Origin: Blastococcus haudaquaticus
Lineage (GTDB): Bacteria > Actinomycetota > Actinomycetes > Mycobacteriales > Geodermatophilaceae
Direction of reading: 5' to 3'
DNA: 64,000 bases
NCBI RefSeq assembly: GCF_900230285.1
Contig: NZ_OCNK01000001.1
Span: 1,116,001-1,180,000 of the forward strand
Shown piece after piece: positions 15,600-23,895 of this stretch. Both the position numbers and the translations under genes were made by a program. The notes under the pieces are model-generated. The model did no database searches. It worked only from the letters and a program-made list of their open reading frames with translations, and had not been told where the DNA came from. How positions within the stretch are numbered: the first letter of the stretch is position 1; each line of letters starts with the position of its first letter.

Positions 15600-15617
15600 C
15601 CCCGCGCCGACGCGGGG
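15600..15617 (-). terminator. hairpin after the unknown chemotaxis-locus gene
   Basis: CCCCGCG (15600-15606) and CGCGGGG (15611-15617) pair around CCGA, 12 bp beyond the stop codon of the 15630-16520 gene. Seven GC pairs and a short loop make a plausible terminator. Confidence 0.5.
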
Positions 15618-15629
15618 CGGGGGTGTGGG

Positions 15630-16520
15630 TCAGCGGGCGGCGACGCGGCGCCAGGGCGCCTGGAGGACCGCCGCGGAGGCGTCGTCGAGCAGATCGGCCA
15701 TGGCCACGCCCTGGACACACCCGGAGACGGCGTTCCACACCCCGGCGGCGCCGTCGTGCAGGTCGAAGCCGCCGTCGAGGAAGGCCTGGACGGCGTGCAG
15801 CTGTGCGGTGGCCAGTGCCCGGGTCCGCCCGGACACGTGCGCGCCCCAGGACGCCTCGTGCATGGCCGTGGCCCACGGGCGGCGCTCGGTGCGCCCGTGA
15901 TCCACGGCGGCGCGCCAGGCTGCGCGGCCGGCGTCGTCGAGGGACCGCACGGCGTCCAGCAGGACGCTCAGGTCGCCGGCAGCGGGACCGAGCTCGTCGC
16001 CGACCGTGGGGGCGGGGAGACCGCGCTCGACGGCCCGGTCGTAGGGACCGGTGAGCTCGCGGCGGACCAGCGGGGGGAGCACACCGGCCGCCCAGTAGCC
16101 CACGGCGGCGTCGGCGAGGACGGCCACGGCCTGATCCCGCTCGTCCTCGCCGAGGTCGGCGGCCGGCGCGTGCTCGGGCCCGAGGACGTCGTCGCGGAGC
16201 AGGCGCTCCAGCGTCGGGGCGTCGCCGATGGTGCCCTGCTCGAGCTGGGTCACCAGCACGGCGGCGCGGTCCGCGCCGGCAGCGGCGTTGCGCATGTGCG
16301 GGACGGTGGCCGCCATCTCCCGGGCCCGGCGGCCACGGACGGCGAGCAGACCGCGCTCCTCGCGGGTCAGACCGCGGCCCGGGGCGGCCTCGGCCAGCCG
16401 CCCGAGGGTGTCGGCGTCGGCCTGGAGGCCGGTCAGGAGCACGCCGGCGACGGCGCGGCCCGCAGGGAGCCGCACCAGGTCGAAGCCGAGCGTCGCGGCA
16501 CTGACCAGGGAGTAGGGCAC
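15630..16520 (-). CDS. protein of unknown function inside the chemotaxis locus
   Basis: A 296-residue, mostly alpha-helical, Ala-rich soluble protein that I do not recognise. GTG 16520 is fixed by a textbook GGAGG seven bases upstream; the longer frame to 16580 lacks one. There is no signal peptide or membrane segment. Features visible: opening VPYSLVSAATLGFDLVRLPAGRA, a basic helix LTREERGLLAVRGRRAREMAA, an acidic region (EHAPAADLGEDERDQ), and a conserved-looking Trp/His stretch RPWATAMHEASWGAHVSGRT. It lies between cheW and cheB on the same strand, set off by its own hairpin terminators on both sides, so it is probably transcribed separately. Location suggests a motility or signalling role, but nothing in the sequence proves it. 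Confidence 0.7.
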   Translation of the reverse strand: MPYSLVSAATLGFDLVRLPAGRAVAGVLLTGLQADADTLGRLAEAAPGRGLTREERGLLAVRGRRAREMAATVPHMRNAAAGADRAAVLVTQLEQGTIGDAPTLERLLRDDVLGPEHAPAADLGEDERDQAVAVLADAAVGYWAAGVLPPLVRRELTGPYDRAVERGLPAPTVGDELGPAAGDLSVLLDAVRSLDDAGRAAWRAAVDHGRTERRPWATAMHEASWGAHVSGRTRALATAQLHAVQAFLDGGFDLHDGAAGVWNAVSGCVQGVAMADLLDDASAAVLQAPWRRVAAR

Positions 16521-16584
16521 GGTCGCCTCCAGGGGTGGGTTCCCCCATGCTGGCGGTGATCGGCCGGAAACGCGATTCACGACG

Positions 16585-16632
16585 ACGCGACCGTCACCCC
16601 TTCGCGGGAGGGCGAGAGGGTGACGGTCGCGT
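16585..16632 (-). terminator. strong hairpin after cheW
   Basis: A perfect 15-bp stem: ACGCGACCGTCACCC (16585-16599) pairs with GGGTGACGGTCGCGT (16618-16632) around an 18-nt loop. It lies 55 bp past the cheW stop and upstream of the unknown gene, so it should end the cheA-cheW transcript. A protein-binding palindrome is the alternative. Confidence 0.7.
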
Positions 16633-16687
16633 GTTCAGTGCACGTGCGTGTATGGCTGATCACGCCGGGTGACCGATGGAGCGGCCG

Positions 16688-17140
16688 TCAGGCGCTGACC
16701 GCCTTCTGGACGTCCAGGGCCAGCAGGAGCTGGCCGCGCAGCTTGTACGCGCCGCGGATCAGGTCGCGAGCCTGACCCTCGAGGGTGTCCGGCGGGGCCT
16801 CGAAGTCGGCGGCGTCCACGTCGACGACGTCCGCGATCGAATCGACGAGCATGCTGACGGCCTCGCCGTGCAGCCGGACGACGATCACGACGGGGTCGGT
16901 GCCCTCGGGGCGCGGCGGCCGCCCGAGGCGCTCCCGCAGCTCGATCGCGGTCACCACCTGGCCCCGGAGGTTGATCAGCCCGGCGACGGCCGTCGGCGCG
17001 AGCGGCACGCGCGTGAGCTGCTGGCTGCGCAGCACCTCCTGCACGTGCTCGACCTCGATGCCGTACAGGTCACCGTCCAGCCGGAAGGTGGCCAGCTGCC
17101 CGCTGGTCGCGGGCGCGGGAGCGTGGGTGGGGGCGGTCAC
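16688..17140 (-). CDS. cheW: CheW coupling protein
   Basis: A 150-residue protein covering one CheW/SH3-like domain: LATFRLDGDLYGIEVEHVQEVL, VAGLINLRGQVVTAIELRERLG and VSMLVDSIADVVDVDAADFE are the typical blocks, with the conserved NLRG. It bridges receptors and CheA in the signalling array. GTG 17140 sits 2 bp after the cheA stop, so the two are one operon. The N-terminal ~14 residues (TAPTHAPAPATSG) are an Ala/Pro tail. CheA here already carries two CheW-like domains, so the array in this organism has three SH3-type modules. Confidence 0.95.
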   Translation of the reverse strand: MTAPTHAPAPATSGQLATFRLDGDLYGIEVEHVQEVLRSQQLTRVPLAPTAVAGLINLRGQVVTAIELRERLGRPPRPEGTDPVVIVVRLHGEAVSMLVDSIADVVDVDAADFEAPPDTLEGQARDLIRGAYKLRGQLLLALDVQKAVSA

Positions 17141-17141
17141 G

Positions 17142-19643
17142 TCAGACCTCCAGCAGAGAGGCGGGGACGCCGGTCGGCGTCGTGGGGGCGGAGTAGAACG
17201 CCGGGTCGGCGGCCAGGATCGCGGCGCGGACGTCCAGCAGCTCGGTGACCCGGTCGCCGAGGACGGCGGAACCGAGCAGGCCGAGGTCGTCGATGTCGCT
17301 GCGCACAGCGGCCTCGCCGTCGACGATGTCGAGGATCTCCTCCACGACGATCGCGACGCTCCGGCCGTGGTCGCTGTAGACGATGACCTCGAGCACCTCG
17401 CGCTCGGTCTCGCCGTAGGCGCCCAGGTGCCGGTCGAGCCGGATCATCGGCAGGATCGCACCGCGGTACTGCACGACCTCGCGGTTGCCGACCTTCTCCA
17501 CCGACTCGGTGCGCACCTGCTCGAGGCGGGTGACCGTGTCGAGCGGGATGGCCACGCGCCGGCCGCCGCCGATGGCAGCGAGCAGCATGCGCTGGCGGTC
17601 GGTCTCGCTGGCGGCCGCGGCGGCGTGCGCGGCGGCCTTCTGCGGGTCCTGCCGCTCGTTGGTCTCGGCGCGCAGGGCCCGCCGGGCGAGCGCCTGGACG
17701 TCGAGGATGAGCGCGACGGTGCCGTCACCGAGGACGGTCGCGCCGGAGTATAGGCCGATCGCCTTCATCTGGCCGCCGACCGCCTTGACGACGATCTCCT
17801 CGGTGTTGATGACGCGGTCCACGACCAGGCCGAAACGGCGCCCCTCGGAGCGCAGGACGGCGATGACCACGTGGCCGTCGTGCCGCTCGGAGGTCAGGCC
17901 GAGCACATCGGTCAGGCGCACGAGCGGGAGCAGTTCGCCGCGGAGCCGGTAGACCTGGGCCCCGCCGACCTCCTCGACGGCGTTGGCGGCCTTCTCGGCG
18001 TCCAGGCTGACGAGCTCCTGCAGGCTGATCTGCGGGATGGCGTACCGGTCGGAGGCGCACTCGACGGTCAGCGCGGGCACGATCGCCAGCGTCAACGGGA
18101 TGCGCAGCCGGCAGACGGTCCCCACACCGGGGTCGGACTCGACCTCGATGGTGCCGCCGATGGACTCGATGTTGGTCTTGACGACGTCCATGCCGACACC
18201 GCGGCCGGAGACGTTGGTGACCGCGGCAGCCGTGGAGAAGCCGGGCAGGAAGATCAGCTGCAGGATGTCGGACGGGCTCATCCGGGTGAGACCGTCGGCC
18301 GTCACCAGGCCCCGCTGCACGGCCTTGGCGCCGAGCTTGGCCGGGTCGATCCCCGCGCCGTCGTCGGCGACCTCGACGACGACCTGGCCGCTCTCGTGCC
18401 GGGCACGCAGGGTCAGGATGCCCTCGGCGGGCTTGCCCGCCTTCTTGCGCACGTCCGGCGCCTCGATGCCGTGGTCGACGGAGTTGCGGACCAGGTGGGT
18501 CAACGGGTCCTTGACCGCCTCGAGCAGCGTCTTGTCGAGCTCGGTCTCCCGGCCCTCCATCTCCAGCCGCACGCTCTTGCCGCACTGCAGCCCCAGGTCG
18601 CGGACGACGCGCGGCAGCTTGGACCAGATGTGGTCGATGGGCTGCATGCGCGTCTTCATGACGCCTTCCTGCAGCTCGCTCGCGATCAGGTTGAGTCGCT
18701 GCGAGGCCCGGATCAGGTCCGTGTCGGTCTGCCGCGCGACGTTCTGCACGATCTGGTTGCGGGTCAGCACGAGCTCGCCGACCAGCAGCATCAGCTCGTC
18801 GAGCAGGTCGACGTCGACGCGGATCGTGCTGTCGGCGACGCCGCGCCGGGTCTGGCCGTCACCCGCGGCCGCGGGTGTCGTCTCCCCGTCGGTCTGCTCT
18901 GCGGCGGGAGCCGGCGGGGCCGACTCCTCGACGATGGGCTCGGGGATGACTGCGTTCGCTCCCTCGTGCAGTTCCTCGGCGAGGACGCCGACGGGCGCGT
19001 CGTCCCGCGGGCCGGCGGCGGGTGCCGCCGGGGTCGTGCCGGCGCGCGGCGTGGTCGCCTTGCGCGCGGTGGTCTTCCTGGTGGGCGCCTTGACCGCAGC
19101 CTTGACCGCAGCCTTGACCGGGGCCTTCGCCGGGGCCTTGGCCGCAGCCTTGGCCGGGGCCTTCGCGGCGGCCTTGGCCGGAGCCTTCACCGCAGCCGCA
19201 GTCGTGGCCGGGGCGGCGGCGCGCGGGGTCGGGATGGCCGGGGCCGGTGCCGCCGGTGCATCGTCCATGGCCGCGGTGATGGCCGCGACGACCCCGGCGA
19301 CCTCCACGCCACCCTCGCCGCCACTGGCCTCGATCGAGGTGAGCAGGGAGCGGACCGTGTCCACCATCTGCAGCAGCACGCTGGTGCGCGCCGGGCTCAG
19401 CTCCAGCTCGCCGTCCCGCAGGCGGGAGAGCATGTTCTCCCCGACGTGCGTGACCTCCTCGAGCCGGTTGAAGGCGAGGAAGCCGCTGGTGCCCTTGATC
19501 GTGTGGATCGTCCGGAAGATGCTGGACAGCCGCTCGCGCGAGTTGGGGTCCTGCTCCAGGGCGACCAGGTCCGAGTCCAGCTGGTCGAGGTTCTCGTGGC
19601 TCTCCACCAGGAACTCTTCGACGATGTCGTCCAGACCGTCCAC
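17142..19643 (-). CDS. cheA: CheA chemotaxis histidine kinase with Lys/Ala/Pro repeat linker and two C-terminal CheW domains
   Basis: 833 residues. The HPt domain (1-105) carries phospho-site H47 (FRTIHTIKGTSGF). A long low-complexity linker (~120-265) includes a KAPAKAA-type repeat (about 153-200). The dimerisation domain (~270-330: LLDELMLLVGELVLTRNQI) precedes the kinase domain with N box LTHLVRNSVDHGIE, G1 VADDGAGID, F box FLPGFSTA and G2 GRGVGMDVV. Two CheW-like domains follow (~500-640 and ~680-820), joined by an Ala-rich helix. No CheY/CheB-binding P2 domain is obvious; the basic linker takes its place. CheA reads receptor state and phosphorylates the CheY-like proteins and CheB. It starts the cheA-cheW operon, with GCCGATAA about 120 bp upstream. 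Confidence 0.95.
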   Translation of the reverse strand: MDGLDDIVEEFLVESHENLDQLDSDLVALEQDPNSRERLSSIFRTIHTIKGTSGFLAFNRLEEVTHVGENMLSRLRDGELELSPARTSVLLQMVDTVRSLLTSIEASGGEGGVEVAGVVAAITAAMDDAPAAPAPAIPTPRAAAPATTAAAVKAPAKAAAKAPAKAAAKAPAKAPVKAAVKAAVKAPTRKTTARKATTPRAGTTPAAPAAGPRDDAPVGVLAEELHEGANAVIPEPIVEESAPPAPAAEQTDGETTPAAAGDGQTRRGVADSTIRVDVDLLDELMLLVGELVLTRNQIVQNVARQTDTDLIRASQRLNLIASELQEGVMKTRMQPIDHIWSKLPRVVRDLGLQCGKSVRLEMEGRETELDKTLLEAVKDPLTHLVRNSVDHGIEAPDVRKKAGKPAEGILTLRARHESGQVVVEVADDGAGIDPAKLGAKAVQRGLVTADGLTRMSPSDILQLIFLPGFSTAAAVTNVSGRGVGMDVVKTNIESIGGTIEVESDPGVGTVCRLRIPLTLAIVPALTVECASDRYAIPQISLQELVSLDAEKAANAVEEVGGAQVYRLRGELLPLVRLTDVLGLTSERHDGHVVIAVLRSEGRRFGLVVDRVINTEEIVVKAVGGQMKAIGLYSGATVLGDGTVALILDVQALARRALRAETNERQDPQKAAAHAAAAASETDRQRMLLAAIGGGRRVAIPLDTVTRLEQVRTESVEKVGNREVVQYRGAILPMIRLDRHLGAYGETEREVLEVIVYSDHGRSVAIVVEEILDIVDGEAAVRSDIDDLGLLGSAVLGDRVTELLDVRAAILAADPAFYSAPTTPTGVPASLLEV
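19084..19194 (-). repeat. tandem repeat encoding the KAPAKAA linker of CheA
   Basis: Imperfect 12-nt units (GCC-TTG-GCC-GGG and variants on the plus strand) encode alternating KAPA and KAAA/KAAV tetrads in CheA, ending in PTRKTTARKAT. Composition resembles the lysine-rich tails of actinobacterial histone-like proteins. Repeat number could vary between strains by slippage. Confidence 0.75.
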
Positions 19644-19707
19644 CGTTGTTGCCTTCTCTCTCGCGTCGCGAAACGGCTGGGAGCCGGTCCGGTTGGGTCA
19701 TCGGCGC

Positions 19708-19742
19708 GCCGCCGGCGGAGTCAAGGTGAATCCGCCGGCGGC
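19708..19742 (-). terminator. hairpin after chemoreceptor 1
   Basis: GCCGCCGGCGGA (19708-19719) and TCCGCCGGCGGC (19731-19742) form a perfect 12-bp stem with an 11-nt loop, about 80 bp beyond the receptor stop and upstream of the cheA promoter motif's 3' side. Confidence 0.65.
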
Positions 19743-19759
19743 AACTGCCGTCGTGCCTG

Positions 19760-19767
19760 TTATCGGC
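19760..19767 (-). promoter_or_regulatory. GCCGATAA, sigma-28-type -10 element upstream of cheA
   Basis: A perfect match to the FliA/WhiG -10 consensus on the minus strand, 117 bp before the cheA start. The -35 position with 15-base spacing reads TCGG, matching only the T of TAAA, so the promoter is weaker on paper than that of cheB. If transcription starts here, the leader would contain the receptor-1 terminator hairpin (19708-19742), which makes the assignment less certain. Confidence 0.4.
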
Positions 19768-19820
19768 ACCCGCGGCGCGGGTCCGACACCCGCCCGCCGG
19801 TGACGGGCAAGAGGGCTTCC

Positions 19821-21434
19821 TCAGTAGGTGAAGTTGCCGACCGTGGTGCGCAGGTCGGCGGCCATGCGGGACAGCTCGTCGACGGCGGTGCGGGTCTGGG
19901 TCAGCGCCTGCGTGGTGGAATCCGCGGCGGTGGACACGCCGGTGATGTTGCTGGCGATCTCCGTCGTCCCACCGGCGGCCTCCTGGACCGAGCGCGACAT
20001 CTCGTTCGTCGTGGCCGTCTGCTCCTCCACCGCGGAGGCGATGGTGGTCTGCCGGTCGGAGATCTGCGCGACGATGGAGCTGATCTCCTCGATCGCGGCC
20101 ACCGCGGCGGTGGTGTCGCCCTGGATGGACTGCACCCGCCGGGCGATGTCCTCGGTGGCCTTCGCCGTCTCCTGCGCCAGCTCCTTCACCTCGTTGGCCA
20201 CCACCGCGAAGCCCTTGCCCGCCTCGCCGGCCCGGGCCGCCTCGATGGTCGCGTTCAGCGCCAGCAGGTTGGTCTGCTCGGCGATCGAGGTGATGACCTT
20301 GACGACGTTGCCGATCTCGGCCGAGGACGCGCCCAGCTTGGCGACGGTCGCCGTCGTGGTCTCGGCGGCGGTCACGGCGCGGGCGGCGACCTCGCTGGCC
20401 TCCGCGGCGTTGGAGGCGATCTCCCGGATCGAAGCGCCCATCTCCTCGGCACCCGCGGCCACGGTCTGCACGCTGCGGGAGACCTCCTCCGCGGCCGAGG
20501 ACACGACACCGGACTGCGCGGCGGTCTCCTCCGCCGATGCCGAGATCTGCGCGGAGGAGGCGCTCAGCTCCTCCGACGACGCCGCCACCGCATCCGCGGA
20601 CGCGGCCACCGAGCCCAGCACCGAGCGCAGGCTCGCCTGGGCCGTGGCCAGGGAGGCAGCCATGCGGCCGAGCTCGTCGGCCGAGCGGACCTCGGGGGTG
20701 ACCGTCAGGTCGCCCTCGGCGAGCGCGTCCACGGACTTCTGCACCGAACGGACGGTGGCCACGATCTGCCGGACGACGAGCACACCCAGCAGGGAGGCGG
20801 CGGCGATCCCGATGGCAAGGGCGGTCCACAGGGTGACGCGCGCCGACGAGGCCAGGTCCTGGCCGGCGGCGGCGTCGGCCTGCGCGTCGACGGCCTGCCG
20901 CTCCTGCTCGACCCCGAAGGCGTCGGACAGCCCTCGGCCGGCTTCGGCCAGTGAGCCGTTGGCGATGGCCAGGGCGGCGGCCTCGTTGCCGGCGTCGGCG
21001 ACCGGGACGAGCTGGGTGTCGACCGTCGCGTAGTAGGCGTCGATCGCGTCCTGCAGGGGCGCGACGTCGGCGGGGTTGTTCAGCGTGCCGACGTAGGACT
21101 CCCACTGCTGGGTGAACAGCTCGCGGCGCTCGACGAGGTCGGCCGTCAGGCTCGCGCGGGTGGCGTCGTTCGAGAGGCCGTAGAGGATGTAGCGGGCACG
21201 GTCACCCTGGAACGTGCGCTGCGCCTCGCCCAACTTGTTCAGCGGGACGATGGAGTCCTCGTAGAGGGTTTCGCCGGCGTCGGCCAGGGTCCCCATCCGC
21301 TGGACCGCAAGGACGGTCACGGCGCAGGCCACGATCGCGAGGACGGCCAGCGCAGCCCCGATCTTGACGCCGATCGGACGGTCGGCGAACCAGCGTGCCC
21401 GACCGGTTCGGGCGGGCAGGGCGGATGCGGTCAT
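19821..21434 (-). CDS. methyl-accepting chemotaxis protein 1 (4HB-HAMP-MCPsignal)
   Basis: A 537-residue transmembrane receptor. TM1 ~24-45 ([19 protein letters not shown]), a periplasm-side helical bundle ~46-197, TM2 ~203-222 ([20 protein letters not shown]), a HAMP domain (~223-275) and a signalling hairpin. The hairpin tip that contacts CheA/CheW is intact ([20 protein letters not shown] then [19 protein letters not shown]). The cytoplasmic N-terminus has the motif [12 protein letters not shown] shared by all three receptors here, and the protein ends TVGNFTY. The ligand domain is of four-helix-bundle type, with no recognisable ligand signature. It is the receptor nearest cheA and the only one ending NFTY; the other two end RFTY. 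Start ATG 21434 has GGAGAACCGCC upstream. Confidence 0.95.
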   Translation of the reverse strand: MTASALPARTGRARWFADRPIGVKIGAALAVLAIVACAVTVLAVQRMGTLADAGETLYEDSIVPLNKLGEAQRTFQGDRARYILYGLSNDATRASLTADLVERRELFTQQWESYVGTLNNPADVAPLQDAIDAYYATVDTQLVPVADAGNEAAALAIANGSLAEAGRGLSDAFGVEQERQAVDAQADAAAGQDLASSARVTLWTALAIGIAAASLLGVLVVRQIVATVRSVQKSVDALAEGDLTVTPEVRSADELGRMAASLATAQASLRSVLGSVAASADAVAASSEELSASSAQISASAEETAAQSGVVSSAAEEVSRSVQTVAAGAEEMGASIREIASNAAEASEVAARAVTAAETTTATVAKLGASSAEIGNVVKVITSIAEQTNLLALNATIEAARAGEAGKGFAVVANEVKELAQETAKATEDIARRVQSIQGDTTAAVAAIEEISSIVAQISDRQTTIASAVEEQTATTNEMSRSVQEAAGGTTEIASNITGVSTAADSTTQALTQTRTAVDELSRMAADLRTTVGNFTY

Positions 21435-21984
21435 GGCGGTTCTCCAGGGAAAGGGTGGTGCGAGGCGGCCGGGTTTCGGCGTGCCCGGAATGGTTCAGCG
21501 GAGCCGATCCATCGACTGGCGCCTCTGTGACGAACCAAAAAGATAGGACACTTCTGGTTGGGTTGGTTCCATTTTCAATCGTGTCGCGGCGGCTCGGGAG
21601 ACATTGGTCGGTGACCGCATTTCCCATGTCGACATGGCGCCATTGTGATTGCGTCGGAGCACAAGTGACGGAGGGGAAGTGTGAGCAAGCGGGGACGGGA
21701 ACTGGTCATGATCGCCGGCACGTCCGCCGATGACCACCGACCGGGGAACGACCGGGACTGCGGTGGACGGGGAGCGTTCCCGCTCGTCCAGGTGGTGAGG
21801 TCCTCGCAGGCACCGTTCCGCACCCCCGCGAACTCGTCCACCGCCGCGCGGGTCCGGTCGCCGGGCCCTGCCTCTTCCCGGAGGGCACAGACACCGAGGA
21901 GCGCACGACCCCGGGGGTCGTGCGCTCCTCGTCGTCGTGCCGGTCAGCGCCGGTCCACGGCCCCCGTGCGAGGCCCTCGGTCCG
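21435..21984. other. 550-bp gap between receptors 1 and 2
   Basis: The half near receptor 1 (21530-21680) is markedly A/T-rich (for example CCAAAAAGATAGGACAC on the plus strand) and should hold the receptor-1 promoter; I could not place a consensus -35/-10 pair. The other half is GC-rich and contains the receptor-2 terminator (21896-21930). An open frame beginning GTG 21681 on the plus strand has a fair GGAGGGG site, but it runs straight through the terminator and has non-protein-like composition, so it is not called. Confidence 0.5.
21896..21930 (-). terminator. long palindromic terminator of receptor 2
   Basis: GAGGAGCGCACGACCCC (21896-21912) faces GGGGTCGTGCGCTCCTC (21914-21930), a near-perfect 35-bp palindrome 55 bp after the receptor-2 stop. 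It shares the core GCGCACGACC with the terminator of receptor 3. Confidence 0.8.
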
Positions 21985-23601
21985 TCAGTAGGTGAACCGC
22001 CCGACGGTGGTGCGGAGGTCGGCGGCCATGCGGGACAGCTCGTCGACGGCGGTGCGGGTCTGCGTCAGCGCCTGGGTGGTCGAGTCCGCGGCCGAGGAGA
22101 CCCCGGTGATGTTCGCGGCGATCTCGCCGGTGCCGCTGGCCGCCTCCTGGACGGAGCGGGACATCTCGCTGGTGGTGGCGGTCTGCTCCTCCACCGCACT
22201 GGCGATGGTCGTCTGCCGGTCGGAGATCTGCGCGACGATGCTGCTGATCTCCTCGATCGCCGTCACCGCCGCCGTGGTGTCGCCCTGGATGGCGAGCACC
22301 CGCTTGGCGATGTCCTCGGTCGCCTTCGCCGTCTCCTGCGCCAGCTCCTTGACCTCGTTGGCCACGACGGCGAAGCCCTTGCCGGCCTCGCCCGCCCGGG
22401 CCGCCTCGATGGTGGCGTTCAGGGCCAGCAGGTTGGTCTGCTCGGCGATGCTCGTGATGACCTTGACGACGTTGCCGATCTCGGCGGAGGACGCCCCGAG
22501 CTTCGCGACGGTCGCCGTGGTGGTCTCCGCGGCGACCACGGCCTTGGCCGCGACCTCGCTGGCCTCGGCGGCGTTGCTGGCGATCTCCCGGATGGAGGCC
22601 CCCATCTGCTCGGCACCCGCGGCCACGGTCTGCACGTTCCGGCTGACCTCCTCGGCCGCCGAGGACACGACACCGGACTGCGCGGAGGTCTCCTCCGCCG
22701 ACGCCGAGATCTGCGCCGAGTTCGCGCTCAGCTCCTCCGACGAGGCGGCGACGGCATCCGCCGACTGCACGACCGAGGAGAGGACCTCCCGCAGGCTGGC
22801 CTGCGCGGAGTCGAGGGCTGCGGCCATCCGGCCCAGCTCGTCGTGGGAGGTGATCCCGGTGGCGACGGTCAGGTCGCCGCGCGCCATGGCCTCGGCCGAG
22901 GCCTGGACGGCGGTGACGGTGCGCGTGATGCGGCGTACGACGAACCACGTGAGTGCCGCGGCGACGAGGATCGAGGCCAGAGTCACCGACAGCAGGGTCG
23001 TCTTCGCGTCCGACACGTCCTCGGCGGCGTCGGCGGTGCGGCTCGCCGCCTGGGTGGACTGCGCGATGCCTTCTTCCTCGAGGCCGTCGGCGATGTCGGT
23101 GAGGAGCGGGCTGGAGACGTCGCGGTAGACCTGGGCGTAGGTCTTCAGGTTGCCGGCGTCGGCGGCCGGGAACAGCTGGGCGGCGTTCGTGGCGAGGAAC
23201 TGCTCGCGGGCGCCCAGGTACTTGTCGATGGCGGCCTGGTCGATGATGTACGGCTCGTAATCGGCGAGCGCTGCCTCGACGTCGGCCTGCTTCTCCTCCA
23301 TCTCGCCGAGCAGCTCCACTCGACGGGCCGGGTCGGACACGGCGTACTCGAGCACCCGCGCGCGGTGCGCGGCCGTGGCCCGCTGCACCGCGGAGAGGGC
23401 GTTCAGCGGCTCCAGGTTCTCCTCGTAGATGCTCTCCTGGTCGGCGTGCATGTGGTCGATGCGGTCGAGGGCGAGGACGTTCGTGCCGAGCACGACGACG
23501 CCGAGCAGGCCGACGACGGCGCCGATCTTCACGCCGATGGGACGGTCGGCGAACCATCCACCGGATCGCCCGGATCGAGTGGTGCGGGCTGGGACGGTCA
23601 T
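21985..23601 (-). CDS. methyl-accepting chemotaxis protein 2 (4HB-HAMP-MCPsignal)
   Basis: A 538-residue receptor. Start ATG 23601 ([15 protein letters not shown]) is set by CCTGGAGTCC nine bases upstream; the longer frame to 23781 has no such site. TM1 ~27-46, sensory helical bundle ~47-205, TM2 ~208-228 ([20 protein letters not shown]), HAMP, then the signalling hairpin with [20 protein letters not shown] and a C-terminal TVGRFTY. The sensor domain differs strongly from that of receptor 1 (acidic: [34 protein letters not shown]), while the signalling half is almost identical. The ligand is therefore probably different. It has its own palindromic terminator, so each receptor seems to be an independent transcription unit. 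Confidence 0.95.
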   Translation of the reverse strand: MTVPARTTRSGRSGGWFADRPIGVKIGAVVGLLGVVVLGTNVLALDRIDHMHADQESIYEENLEPLNALSAVQRATAAHRARVLEYAVSDPARRVELLGEMEEKQADVEAALADYEPYIIDQAAIDKYLGAREQFLATNAAQLFPAADAGNLKTYAQVYRDVSSPLLTDIADGLEEEGIAQSTQAASRTADAAEDVSDAKTTLLSVTLASILVAAALTWFVVRRITRTVTAVQASAEAMARGDLTVATGITSHDELGRMAAALDSAQASLREVLSSVVQSADAVAASSEELSANSAQISASAEETSAQSGVVSSAAEEVSRNVQTVAAGAEQMGASIREIASNAAEASEVAAKAVVAAETTTATVAKLGASSAEIGNVVKVITSIAEQTNLLALNATIEAARAGEAGKGFAVVANEVKELAQETAKATEDIAKRVLAIQGDTTAAVTAIEEISSIVAQISDRQTTIASAVEEQTATTSEMSRSVQEAASGTGEIAANITGVSSAADSTTQALTQTRTAVDELSRMAADLRTTVGRFTY

Positions 23602-23803
23602 TGCGGGACTCCAGGGGACGCTCGTGGGCTTCGGGGTTTGACGGACCGGAAGACCGCCGTCGTCCCGATCGCCGAAAGAATGCGTGACGCCGATCCGCGT
23701 GAGCAGCAATGGCGCGGCGTGTCGGTGGAGTGCGGTCGAGAAAGGTCGGCTACCGCGTTTGGCCGGTGTCTTTGTCGACAATTCCGGAGGCCCCGGAAAT
23801 GGA

Positions 23804-23841
23804 CCGAGGGGCGCACGACCGGTAGGTCGTGCGCCCCTCGG
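23804..23841 (-). terminator. palindromic terminator of receptor 3
   Basis: CCGAGGGGCGCACGACC (23804-23820) pairs with GGTCGTGCGCCCCTCGG (23825-23841) around GGTA, a 17-bp stem 55 bp past the receptor-3 stop. Core and distance match the receptor-2 terminator. Confidence 0.85.
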
Positions 23842-23895
23842 GCCGTTCAGATGCTCACCCCGGGCCTGTGAGGAGTGGGGGAGCCGTGTCCGTGG

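Larger units (their letters stand above)
15200..15629. other. cheB upstream region and 3' end of the unknown gene, no coding evidence
   Basis: About 430 bp. The part nearest cheB (15250-15480) is clearly richer in A and T than the surroundings (for example TTTTCTTTTGATTGC around 15367-15380 on the minus strand) and holds the sigma-28-like promoter. The part beyond 15530 is GC-rich and includes the terminator of the next gene. Short open frames cross the region on both strands, but none has a ribosome site with credible protein content. Confidence 0.5.

Noticed and set aside
17871-20954. A 1,027-codon plus-strand open frame
   Set aside because: Antisense to cheA and receptor 1; such mirror frames are expected in DNA of this GC content.
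21681-21995. Possible small gene with GGAGGGG before GTG 21681
   Set aside because: It runs through the receptor-2 terminator palindrome and into the receptor gene, and its composition (Arg/Ser/Pro) is like random GC-rich DNA.
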